Positions 1 to 6,606 of a stretch of DNA of 6,666 nucleotides are shown here, piece by piece. The notes under the pieces are model-generated. The model searched no databases and had not been told where the DNA came from. It saw nothing but the letters and a program-made list of their open reading frames with translations. Location: the NCBI GenBank assembly GCA_026400305.1, contig JAPLPI010000020.1, positions 1 to 6,666 of the forward strand, given 5' to 3'. The position numbers and the translations under genes are program-made. The DNA comes from Alphaproteobacteria bacterium (GTDB taxonomy: Bacteria > Pseudomonadota > Alphaproteobacteria > Micropepsales > Micropepsaceae). Each line of letters begins with the position of its first letter. The stretch's first letter is position 1.

Positions 1-1251
1 CCAGTTGCGCAGCACATACTTGGGATTGACCTCGTCGAGGTCCAGAACGTGCTCGCGCTCGGTACGGACCCGGTAGCGCGACAACCAGGCTTCGGCATCG
101 ACATTGGCTGGCCCGAACAGCGCAAGCCAGTCCTGATCCTCGCCGCTGAGATTGCGAAAGCTCAACGTGTAGTCGGCCCGCGCCTTGGCCATCAGGTTCA
201 GCAAATCGCCGATCAACTGGTCGTCGCCGGGCTCCTTGCGCGCCAAACCCAGCTTGGCGCGCATCAGGGTGCGGTAGCGGGTGCGATACAGGCCTTCATA
301 GGTATCCAGCGCACTGATCAGCGCGTCCTTTTCAATCAGGCTGGATAGGGCGAAGGCCAGCGCCCGCAGGTTCCAGTGCGCGATGGCCGGCTGCATGTCG
401 AAGGCATAGCGCCCCTGTTCGTCGGTGTGATTGCAGACAAAGCCGGGATCATAGGCTTCCATGAATCCGAACGGGCCATAGTCCAGGGTCAGGCCCAGGA
501 TGGACATATTGTCGGTGTTCATCACACCATGGGCAAAGCCCACCGATTGCCAGCCGGCCACCAGTTCGGCGGTGCGCTTGACCACTTCGCCGAACCAGGC
601 GGCATGGTCGCCCGCCAATTCTGGAAAATATTCCGCGATGACGTGATCGGCCAGCTGGCGTACTTGGTCGTGCTGGCCCTTGTGGAAGAAATGCTCGAAA
701 TGGCCGAAGCGGACATGGCTTCGCGCCAGCCTGGTCAGCACAGCGCCCGGTTCAGCCATTTCGCGATACACCTGTTCGTTGGTGGCGATGATGGCCAGCG
801 CACGGGTCGAAGGAATGCCCAGTGCGGCCAGCGCCTCGCTGCACAGATATTCGCGGATGGAGGAGCGCATTACGGCGCGGCCGTCGGCAAAGCGTGAATA
901 GGGTGTTTGCCCCGCGCCTTTCAACTGGATGTCCCACAATTCGCCGGCCGCATTGCGCGCCTGCCCGATCAGCAGCGCACGCCCATCGCCCAATTGCCCC
1001 GCCCAGACGCCGAACTGGTGGCCGGAATAGACCATCGCCAGCGGCGCAAAACCGGTCGGCGGAGCATGACCGGAAAACACCTGGGTGAAAGCCGGATCCG
1101 AAAGGGCGTTCGCGTCCATGCCGATCAGCGCAGCGGCTTTCGGGTTGGCATGCAGCAACCGGGGATGAACCCCGACCTTCTCGGCCGGCATCAAGGTGTA
1201 GAACTCGCCCGGCAGGCGGGCGTAATGGTTTTCGAATTTCAGGCCGAACAT
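1..1251 (-). CDS. selO: SelO / YdiU protein adenylyltransferase (pseudokinase fold), C-terminus cut off by window edge
   Basis: Known family role: SelO has a kinase-like fold but binds ATP inverted and transfers AMP to Ser, Thr or Tyr of target proteins; it is linked to oxidative stress. Translating the minus strand from the ATG at 1251 gives 417 uninterrupted residues to the edge. The family signature GHQFGVWAGQLGDGRA is at residues 77-92. K111 (in QLKGAGQTP) is the likely phosphate-contacting lysine. HGVMNTDN at 241-248 supplies the expected catalytic D247 and metal-binding N248, and DYG at 257-259 supplies D257; the nine-residue N-to-D spacing matches the characterised Pseudomonas enzyme. 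The family is usually about 480-500 residues, so roughly 70 are missing, including the region that carries the regulatory C-terminal cysteine. The start lies 4 bases after the stop of the upstream yaiI-like gene, with CAGGG as a weak ribosome site, so the two are probably translated from one mRNA. No frameshift or missing key residue is visible. Confidence 0.94.
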   Translation of the reverse strand, partial: MFGLKFENHYARLPGEFYTLMPAEKVGVHPRLLHANPKAAALIGMDANALSDPAFTQVFSGHAPPTGFAPLAMVYSGHQFGVWAGQLGDGRALLIGQARNAAGELWDIQLKGAGQTPYSRFADGRAVMRSSIREYLCSEALAALGIPSTRALAIIATNEQVYREMAEPGAVLTRLARSHVRFGHFEHFFHKGQHDQVRQLADHVIAEYFPELAGDHAAWFGEVVKRTAELVAGWQSVGFAHGVMNTDNMSILGLTLDYGPFGFMEAYDPGFVCNHTDEQGRYAFDMQPAIAHWNLRALAFALSSLIEKDALISALDTYEGLYRTRYRTLMRAKLGLARKEPGDDQLIGDLLNLMAKARADYTLSFRNLSGEDQDWLALFGPANVDAEAWLSRYRVRTEREHVLDLDEVNPKYVLRNW

Positions 1252-1255
1252 GCGC

Positions 1256-1707
1256 TTACCCTGAACGCTTCAGCGCCTGAATGCAATTTTCTAGCTCACC
1301 GAGAAAACGCGAGCGATCCTGCTTGGAAAAGCCCGCATGATGAGTCTGGCCGCCCGGAGTCAGCTCGCGCAAGTACCGGCTGAGTTCCCGCATCCCTAAC
1401 GCCATGCCGATGCCATCCTGGGTGAAGGCCTTGCCATTGGGACCCAGCACGCGCGCGCCTTTTTCCAGGCAGCGCGACGCCAATGAAATGTCGGCGGTGA
1501 TGCAGATGTCGCCAGAAGTGATCTGCTCGACGATCCAGTCATCGGCGACATCTGCCCCTTCCGCAACGATGATGTGGCGCAGGAGGGGATTGGTCGATGG
1601 GCGCAGACCGCCATTGCTGACGATGGTGACGGAGAGGTTATGCCTCTCCGTCACCTTCTCGACCTCTGCCTTTACCGGGCAGGCATCGCCGTCAACAAAC
1701 AGTGCAA

Positions 1708-1711
<4 letters not shown>
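1256..1711 (-). CDS. yaiI: YaiI/YqxD family (UPF0178, DUF188) PIN-like protein
   Basis: The 151-residue product matches the usual length (about 150) of the widespread UPF0178 family, whose function is unproven; its fold is grouped with PIN-like nucleases. The N-terminus LFVDGDACPVK (residues 4-14) is the family hallmark. Other conserved patches are DDWI (57-60), ITADISLA (71-78) with D74, and FSKQDRSRF (128-136). The cluster D7, D9, D57, D58, D68 and D74 could form a metal site, which would fit an RNase role, but that is inference. The start is TTG at 1711: no ATG lies early in the frame, and starting here puts the hallmark where relatives have it. That TTG overlaps the TGA stop of the helicase gene by two bases (TTGA), suggesting coupled translation after helicase termination. 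A perfect 13-bp inverted repeat lies inside codons 19-29 (see separate entry). selO follows after 4 bases. Confidence 0.93.
1625..1655 (-). repeat. Perfect 13-bp inverted repeat (hairpin) inside the yaiI-like gene
   Basis: The arms GGTGACGGAGAGG (1625-1637) and CCTCTCCGTCACC (1643-1655) are exact reverse complements separated by five bases. In the mRNA of the minus-strand operon this gives a 13-bp stem with a CAUAA loop, about 55-85 bases after the TTG start, coding for VTERHNLSVT. No T-run follows on either strand, so it is not a standard intrinsic terminator. It could be an RNase III or RNase E processing site, a translational brake, or chance. Confidence 0.85.
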
Positions 1712-3060
<1,349 letters not shown>

Positions 3061-3065
3061 AAAAG

Positions 3066-3070
3066 TCCTT
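3066..3070 (-). promoter_or_regulatory. Ribosome binding site fixing the helicase GTG start
   Basis: The minus strand reads AAGGA, then CTTTT, then GTG. The five-base spacing selects the GTG at 3060. A second in-frame GTG at 3051 would be 14 bases away, which is too far. Confidence 0.75.
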
Positions 3071-3075
3071 AAAAA

Positions 3076-3101
3076 CCGCGGGAACGCGCCAAAGGGCGCG
3101 G
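3076..3101 (-). promoter_or_regulatory. Two alternative GC-rich hairpins next to the helicase ribosome site
   Basis: In the minus-strand RNA, GGCGCG (3090-3085) can pair with CGCGCC (3100-3095) across a CUUU loop. Alternatively CCGCG (3101-3097) can pair with CGCGG (3080-3076), and that stem is immediately followed by five Us (3075-3071) and then the AAGGA ribosome site. The two stems share bases and exclude one another, a layout like a small attenuator or translation switch. The stems are only 6 and 5 bp, so chance in GC-rich DNA is possible. Confidence 0.4.
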
Positions 3102-3105
3102 ATTT

Positions 3106-3120
3106 ACGGCTGGTTGCCGT
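3106..3120 (-). repeat. Short hairpin in the helicase leader
   Basis: ACGGC (3106-3110) and GCCGT (3116-3120) are exact reverse complements around a five-base loop. With GGTCA/TGACC (3181-3185 with 3188-3192) and GTGCG/CGCAC (3204-3208 with 3211-3215), it makes the predicted 5' leader of the helicase mRNA rich in small stems. Each alone could be chance. Confidence 0.4.
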
Positions 3121-3228
3121 CTTCCACGCACACTGGAGGGAACGGAGGTCAAAGCTGAGATCCGGCGATGGCAGCGCTGCGGTCATCTGACCATTGGCGC
3201 CTTGTGCGGTCGCACGGATACCGTTTGT

Positions 3229-3254
3229 ATGATAGTGTTCGGGCCAGAAGTCAA
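3229..3254 (-). promoter_or_regulatory. Predicted housekeeping promoter for the helicase-yaiI-selO operon
   Basis: The minus strand has TTGACT (3254-3249) as the -35 box and ACTATCAT (3236-3229) as the -10 region. This fits the Caulobacter-type pattern TTGACgS-N10-14-GCTANAWC, with 11 bases between TTGACTT and ACTATCAT. Transcription would begin near 3220, giving a leader of about 160 bases before the GTG start. It is predicted from sequence only. Confidence 0.5.
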
Positions 3255-3258
3255 CCAT

Positions 3259-3281
3259 TTTTTGTTGCGTCGCAATAAAAA
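3259..3281. repeat. AT-flanked 23-bp near-palindrome between divergent promoters
   Basis: Centred on base 3270, the halves TTTTTGTTGCG (3259-3269) and CGCAATAAAAA (3271-3281) match as reverse complements at 10 of 11 positions; the only mismatch is G3264 opposite T3276. The core is TTGCG-T-CGCAA. It lies 4 bp upstream of the helicase -35 box and covers the best candidate -35 of the cold-shock promoter. That is the right place for an operator controlling both genes, but no known regulator site is recognised. Confidence 0.5.
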
Positions 3282-3292
3282 GACCGTAACAT
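3265..3292 (+). promoter_or_regulatory. Weak candidate promoter for the cold-shock gene
   Basis: TTGCGT (3265-3270) and TAACAT (3287-3292) are separated by 16 bases and each matches the sigma-70 consensus in about four of six positions. It overlaps the near-palindrome. This is the best plus-strand candidate found ahead of the gene, but it is not strong. Confidence 0.25.
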
Positions 3293-3420
3293 TTGTACGA
3301 TTAGCCCCGTTGTGGGGTAAGGCTTTCTGTAGTCATCATGTCGCAGTCACCCTCGCACAGCCGGGGCGCAAAGGGGGCTTGGGGTTTTCCAACCGGCATT
3401 GGGGCAGTGCGTCGGTTCTC

Positions 3421-4005
3421 ATGGCATACGGTAATGACGGGCCTAAGCCCATTTCGCAGGCTTCTGCGAAGGGCAAGGTGAAGTGGTTCAACGCCACAAA
3501 GGGTTACGGTTTCATCACATTGGACAATGGCGGCGACGCCTTCTGTCACGCCAGCGCCTTACAGGCGACGGGGCACGCTGATGTGCAGCCGGGCACCACG
3601 ATTGTCTGCGATCTGGCCGACAGCCAGCGCGGCCTTCAGGTGGTGACGGTTCACAGCGTGGACCTCTCGACGGCGGAAGCACCAAGCCGAGCGCCGCCCG
3701 GCGACCGCTTTCGCGGTGGTGGCTACGGCGGCGGCGACCGTTTCGGTGGTGGCGGCGGATATGGCGGCGGCTACCGGGACAACAACGCGCCCTCCGGCCC
3801 CATGGTCGAAGGCAAGGTCAAGTTCTTCAACGACCAGAAGGGCTTTGGCTTTGTGATGCCCGACAGCGGCAGCGGCGACATCTACCTGCACGCCAGCGCA
3901 CTGCGGCGTTCGGGCGTTCAGGCGGTGGAGCCAGATCAGCGCATCCGCTATTCGACTCGCCAGGGCAATAAAGGCGTCGAAGTCGACAAGGTCGAGATTA
4001 TCTAG
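3421..4005 (+). CDS. Two-domain cold-shock protein with Gly-rich linker
   Basis: This 194-residue RNA/DNA-binding protein is expected to act as a cytoplasmic RNA chaperone, loosening mRNA structure in the cold or in stationary phase. Domain 1 (about residues 16-82) begins GKVKWFNATKGYGFI, with RNP1 at 27-34 and an RNP2-like DAFCHAS at 39-45. Domain 2 (about 127-194) begins EGKVKFFNDQKGFGFV, with RNP1 at 140-147 and RNP2 DIYLHAS at 153-159. The linker (about 95-120) is made of Gly, Tyr, Arg, Phe and Asp. Two-domain proteins of about 190-200 residues are typical of alphaproteobacteria, for example CspC and CspD of Caulobacter. The ATG at 3421 was chosen because the frame upstream has no other good start or family similarity, but no clear ribosome site precedes it. 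A strong hairpin covers codons 9-18. The TAG stop overlaps the stop of the convergent exporter gene. Domain 1 has Cys in RNP2 where Val is usual. Confidence 0.94.
   Translation: MAYGNDGPKPISQASAKGKVKWFNATKGYGFITLDNGGDAFCHASALQATGHADVQPGTTIVCDLADSQRGLQVVTVHSVDLSTAEAPSRAPPGDRFRGGGYGGGDRFGGGGGYGGGYRDNNAPSGPMVEGKVKFFNDQKGFGFVMPDSGSGDIYLHASALRRSGVQAVEPDQRIRYSTRQGNKGVEVDKVEII
3439..3474 (+). promoter_or_regulatory. Strong hairpin with an alternative partner just inside the cold-shock gene
   Basis: TTCGCAG (3453-3459) and CTGCGAA (3464-3470) are exact reverse complements around a GCTT loop. The stem continues after a two-base bulge with GCCC (3447-3450) against GGGC (3471-3474), giving 11 bp in all. 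The same GCCC can instead pair with GGGC at 3439-3442 across CTAA. It lies in codons 7-18, in the N-terminal extension before the first domain, where the protein sequence is weakly constrained. A role in temperature-dependent translation is inference. Confidence 0.6.
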
Positions 4006-5867
4006 ACCGTCGTAGATTTCGCGATTCCGGGCGCTACGTCCGGATCGTTCTCGACTTCTTTCAGCTTTTCGCGCGCAGCGGCGGCTTCACGCTGCTTGTT
4101 CCACATCGAGGCGTAGTGGCCGTTCTGGGCCAGCAGATCGGAGTGGCGGCCACGTTCGATGATCTGGCCGTGATCCAGCACCAAAATCTCGTCGGCATCC
4201 ACAACGGTGGACAACCGGTGCGCAATCACCAGTGAAGTCCGGTTGCGGGACACGATGTTGAGCGCAATCTGAATCTCGCGCTCGGTGCCAGTATCCAGCG
4301 CGCTGGTGGCTTCGTCCAAAAGGAGGATCGGCGGGTTCTTAAGAATGGTACGGGCGATGGCGACGCGCTGTTTTTCGCCGCCCGACAGTTTCAGGCCGCG
4401 CTCGCCCACCATCGCCTCATAGCCCATCGGCAATTCGACGATGAACTTGTCGATCTGGGCCAAGCGCGCGGCTTCCTTGATGTCGGCTTCATTGGCCCCG
4501 ATGCGGCCATAGGCGATGTTGTACTTGACCGTATCGTTGAACAGCACCGTGTCCTGGGGAACGATGCCGATCACGCTGCGCAAGCTTTCTTGCGTCACGT
4601 CGCGGATATCATAGCCGTCGATGGTCACCTGCCCACTTTTGATGTCATAGAAACGGTAGAGAATGCGGCTGATGGTGGACTTGCCGGCGCCGGAAGGCCC
4701 CACGATCGCCACCGTCTTGCCGGCCGGCACCGTGAAGCTGATGCCTTTGAGCACAATGCGTTCGGGATCATAGGCGAACACCACATTTTCGAAGCGTATC
4801 TCACCGCCCGTCACCACCAGCGGTTTGGCATCCGGCTTGTCCTGGACTTCGCGGGGCTGGTGCAACAGCCGGAACATGGCTTCCATGTCCACCAACCCTT
4901 GGGTGATCTCGCGGTACACGGTGCCCAGCAGGTTCAGAGGCTGGTAGAGCTGGATCACGATCAGGTTGGCGGCGACGAACTGGCCTAGGCGGACTTCGCC
5001 CGACTTGACCATCATGGCCGCCAGCACCAGCACCACCCCCTGCCCCAGCGCGATGATAGCGGCCTGGCCGGTATTGAGGATGGACAGCGAGGTCTGCGAC
5101 TGGATGGAGGCGTTGGAATATTTCTCCATCGAGACGTCATAGCGCCGCGTCTCATGCTTCTCGTTGTTGAAATATTTGACGGTCTCGAAATTCAGCAAAC
5201 TGTCCACCGCCTTGGTATTGGCGTCGGTGTCGCTTTGATTCATCTCGCGGCGGAAGGCGATGCGCCAGCGGGTGACGGCGACCGTGAACCAGCTATAGGC
5301 CGCAACCATGGCGATGGCAGTCAGCGCCACCCAAATGTTGAAGGTCCACAGCAACAACCCGGCATAGATCAGAACCTGGAAGATGATCGGGAACACCGAG
5401 AACAGTGCAAAAGACAGTATATTGTCGATGCCGCGGGTGCCGCGCTCGATGATACGCGACAGCCCGCCAGTCTTGCGCTCCAGGTGGAAGCGCATCGACA
5501 GGGTGTGGACATGGGCAAAGGTCTCCACCGCCACTTCGCGCATGGCGTGATACTGGACCTTGGCGAAAATGCCATCGCGCAGCTGGGCAAAAGTCTGCAT
5601 CATCACGCGCGACATCGCATAGGCCGCAACCAGCGCGATCACCACCCACAGCACCGCGGCCTGGGGCGTGGTGCCGAAGGCATCTACCGCCGCGCCCAGA
5701 AACTGCTGCGACACGGTGGTGGCGATGATGCCCGCCATCAAGAAGATGATGCTCCACACCACCCGCCAGCGCAGGTCGGGCCGACCCACGGGCCACAGAT
5801 ACGGCATCAGCCGCCACAGGGGCTTGAAGGAGGGTGCGCCGCTGCCGTCTTCGACCGGATGGGCCAT
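4002..5867 (-). CDS. atm1: Atm1/ABCB7-type ABC half-transporter (glutathione-sulfur or metal conjugate exporter)
   Basis: This 621-residue half transporter should work as a homodimer in the inner membrane, using ATP to export glutathione-linked compounds such as persulfides, oxidised glutathione or metal complexes. The membrane domain (about residues 35-325) has six expected helices and carries Atm1 hallmarks LLNFETVKYFNNEKHETRR (224-242) and LNTGQ (264-268). N265 and Q268 correspond to glutathione-contacting N269 and Q272 of Novosphingobium Atm1. The ATPase domain has Walker A GPSGAGKST (390-398), Q-loop Q438, signature LSGGE (494-498), Walker B ILLLDE (514-519), D-loop SALD (522-525) and H-loop H550, all intact. 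The ATG at 5867 directly follows the TAG stop of a small upstream frame, with GGG seven bases before it as a weak ribosome site. The 3' end overlaps the cold-shock gene by four bases. The substrate is inferred from family only. MsbA-like lipid exporters are a less likely reading because of the Atm1 motifs. Confidence 0.95.
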   Translation of the reverse strand: MAHPVEDGSGAPSFKPLWRLMPYLWPVGRPDLRWRVVWSIIFLMAGIIATTVSQQFLGAAVDAFGTTPQAAVLWVVIALVAAYAMSRVMMQTFAQLRDGIFAKVQYHAMREVAVETFAHVHTLSMRFHLERKTGGLSRIIERGTRGIDNILSFALFSVFPIIFQVLIYAGLLLWTFNIWVALTAIAMVAAYSWFTVAVTRWRIAFRREMNQSDTDANTKAVDSLLNFETVKYFNNEKHETRRYDVSMEKYSNASIQSQTSLSILNTGQAAIIALGQGVVLVLAAMMVKSGEVRLGQFVAANLIVIQLYQPLNLLGTVYREITQGLVDMEAMFRLLHQPREVQDKPDAKPLVVTGGEIRFENVVFAYDPERIVLKGISFTVPAGKTVAIVGPSGAGKSTISRILYRFYDIKSGQVTIDGYDIRDVTQESLRSVIGIVPQDTVLFNDTVKYNIAYGRIGANEADIKEAARLAQIDKFIVELPMGYEAMVGERGLKLSGGEKQRVAIARTILKNPPILLLDEATSALDTGTEREIQIALNIVSRNRTSLVIAHRLSTVVDADEILVLDHGQIIERGRHSDLLAQNGHYASMWNKQREAAAAREKLKEVENDPDVAPGIAKSTTV

Positions 5868-5960
5868 CTAGCGGCCCATATCCCCGCCGGCGAAGGTGAT
5901 AAACCCGACGATCATGGCCAGCAGGGCCACGGCCCCAACAATCAGCAACCAGCGCGGCAA
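5868..5960 (-). CDS. Probable 30-residue single-helix membrane microprotein upstream of the exporter
   Basis: A TTG at 5960 begins a 30-codon frame encoding MPRWLLIVGAVALLAMIVGF (residues 1-20), then ITFAGGDMGR. It has a short positive N-terminus, one hydrophobic segment of about 20 residues (4-24) and a short polar tail, so it should be a single-pass inner-membrane peptide. GGAG at 5970-5967, six bases before the TTG, is a good ribosome site and better than the exporter's own. Its TAG stop is followed with no gap by the exporter ATG, and the two frames are the same. That suggests translational coupling. It may be a small accessory subunit of the exporter, a leader peptide for it, or a non-functional frame. 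I do not recognise a family. Confidence 0.55.
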   Translation of the reverse strand: MPRWLLIVGAVALLAMIVGFITFAGGDMGR

Positions 5961-5966
5961 AATATT

Positions 5967-5970
5967 CTCC
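5967..5970 (-). promoter_or_regulatory. Ribosome binding site for the microprotein
   Basis: The minus strand reads GGAG, then AATATT, then TTG. The site and its six-base spacing are the main reasons to believe the 30-codon frame is translated. Upstream of it, between 5971 and 6048, I found no convincing promoter for either the exporter unit or the divergent LOG gene. Confidence 0.5.
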
Positions 5971-6048
5971 GTGGCAAGGGACGAAAACCCGTTTAGGAAG
6001 GCAGAGGTTTAAATAAGTATCACGAACTTGCGCAACCCTGTCGGCAAT

Positions 6049-6606
6049 ATGGAAAAGAAAAAAGCGGCCATCTGCGTGTTCTGCGGCTCCTCCTTCGGCA
6101 CGGACCCCGCTTTCCGCGATGCGGCCCGCGCCATCGGGGCCGGAATCGCCAAAATGGGGCATGTGCTGGTGTTCGGCGGCGGCAGCCCCGGCCTGATGGG
6201 CGATGTCGCCCGCGCGGCGCGGGAAGCGGGAACCGCGGTCGAGGGAATCTTGCCCGGCTTTCTGCGCGACGTGGAACCACCTTTGACGCATGGTGAAACC
6301 ACCGAAATTGTGCCCGACCTGTTCGAGCGCAAGCAGAAGATGATGGACCGCGCCTGCGGCTTTATCGTGCTGCCGGGAGGCCTGGGCACATACGACGAAT
6401 TCTTCGAAGTGCTGACCAGCGCGCAGCTTGGCGTACAGATCAAGCCCATCATCCTGGTCAATGTGAACGGCTATTTCGACCCGCTGGAAGCAATGCTGCA
6501 GGCTTCGGTCAAGGGCGGCTTTTTGCGCCAGGAAAATCTGGCGCTCTATCGGATCGCGCCGGACGCGGATGCGGCGCTGACGATGATGGCGCAAGCGCTC
6601 GGCTAG
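6049..6606 (+). CDS. LOG-family protein (TIGR00730), nucleoside 5'-monophosphate phosphoribohydrolase
   Basis: Known LOG proteins are cytoplasmic enzymes that split the base from ribose 5-phosphate; the plant and some bacterial members release active cytokinin, while other bacterial members act on AMP or have unknown substrates. The 185-residue length is typical. A Rossmann-type start AAICVFCGSSFG (6-17) leads to GGGSPGLMG (43-51), ERK (93-95) and the defining motif PGGLGTYDE (109-117), in which E117 and R94 are the expected catalytic residues. The start is uncertain. ATG at 6049 gives the usual N-terminus, but a TTG at 6028 would add seven residues (MRNPVGN), and neither has a clear ribosome site. 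The gene is divergent from the exporter unit and converges on a minus-strand gene, sharing a CTAG stop with it. A true cytokinin role cannot be told from sequence. Confidence 0.92.
   Translation: MEKKKAAICVFCGSSFGTDPAFRDAARAIGAGIAKMGHVLVFGGGSPGLMGDVARAAREAGTAVEGILPGFLRDVEPPLTHGETTEIVPDLFERKQKMMDRACGFIVLPGGLGTYDEFFEVLTSAQLGVQIKPIILVNVNGYFDPLEAMLQASVKGGFLRQENLALYRIAPDADAALTMMAQALG

Larger units (their letters stand above)
3061..3420. promoter_or_regulatory. Divergent control region between the RNA helicase and the cold-shock gene
   Basis: This 360-base stretch has no convincing gene, although reading frames from both neighbours run into it without stops. It holds the helicase promoter (3229-3254), its roughly 160-base leader with several short hairpins, a 23-bp near-palindrome (3259-3281), a possible cold-shock promoter (3265-3292) and a leader of about 120 bases for the cold-shock gene. 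That second leader contains small inverted repeats such as CCCC/GGGG (3305-3308 with 3314-3317) and CCAA/TTGG (3389-3392 with 3399-3402). Long structured leaders are typical of cold-regulated genes. Confidence 0.7.

Noticed and set aside
376..897. Plus-strand frames opposite selO, and similar ones opposite the helicase and exporter
   Set aside because: The minus strand encodes clear conserved proteins there; the plus-strand translations are antisense shadows rich in His, Gln, Arg and Gly.
1160..1174. CGGGG/CCCCG hairpin in selO
   Set aside because: Only 5 bp in GC-rich coding DNA, with no T-run or positional reason to matter.
3061..3258. Upstream extension of the helicase frame to an ATG at 3258 (516 residues)
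   Set aside because: It lies upstream of the best promoter's -35 box, adds 66 residues unlike DEAD-box N-termini, and ignores the AAGGA-GTG start at 3060.
3202..3420. Upstream extension of the cold-shock frame to 3202
   Set aside because: The added 73 residues show no domain and run through the intergenic promoter region; the ATG at 3421 gives the normal two-domain length.
6028..6035. TTGCGCAA palindrome before the LOG gene, resembling the TTGCG-T-CGCAA core at 3265-3275
   Set aside because: The spacing differs by one base, it lacks the AT flanks, and an 8-bp palindrome is too short to claim a shared operator.
6209..6223. GC palindrome with 7-base arms in the LOG gene
   Set aside because: It encodes alternating Ala and Arg codons; such CG-only palindromes are expected in GC-rich coding sequence.
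5293..6594. Long 433-codon minus-strand frame crossing the exporter and LOG genes
   Set aside because: It is antisense to the LOG gene and out of frame with the exporter, both of which have full family motifs. Its translation is compositionally odd and matches nothing I know; long shadow frames are common in GC-rich DNA.
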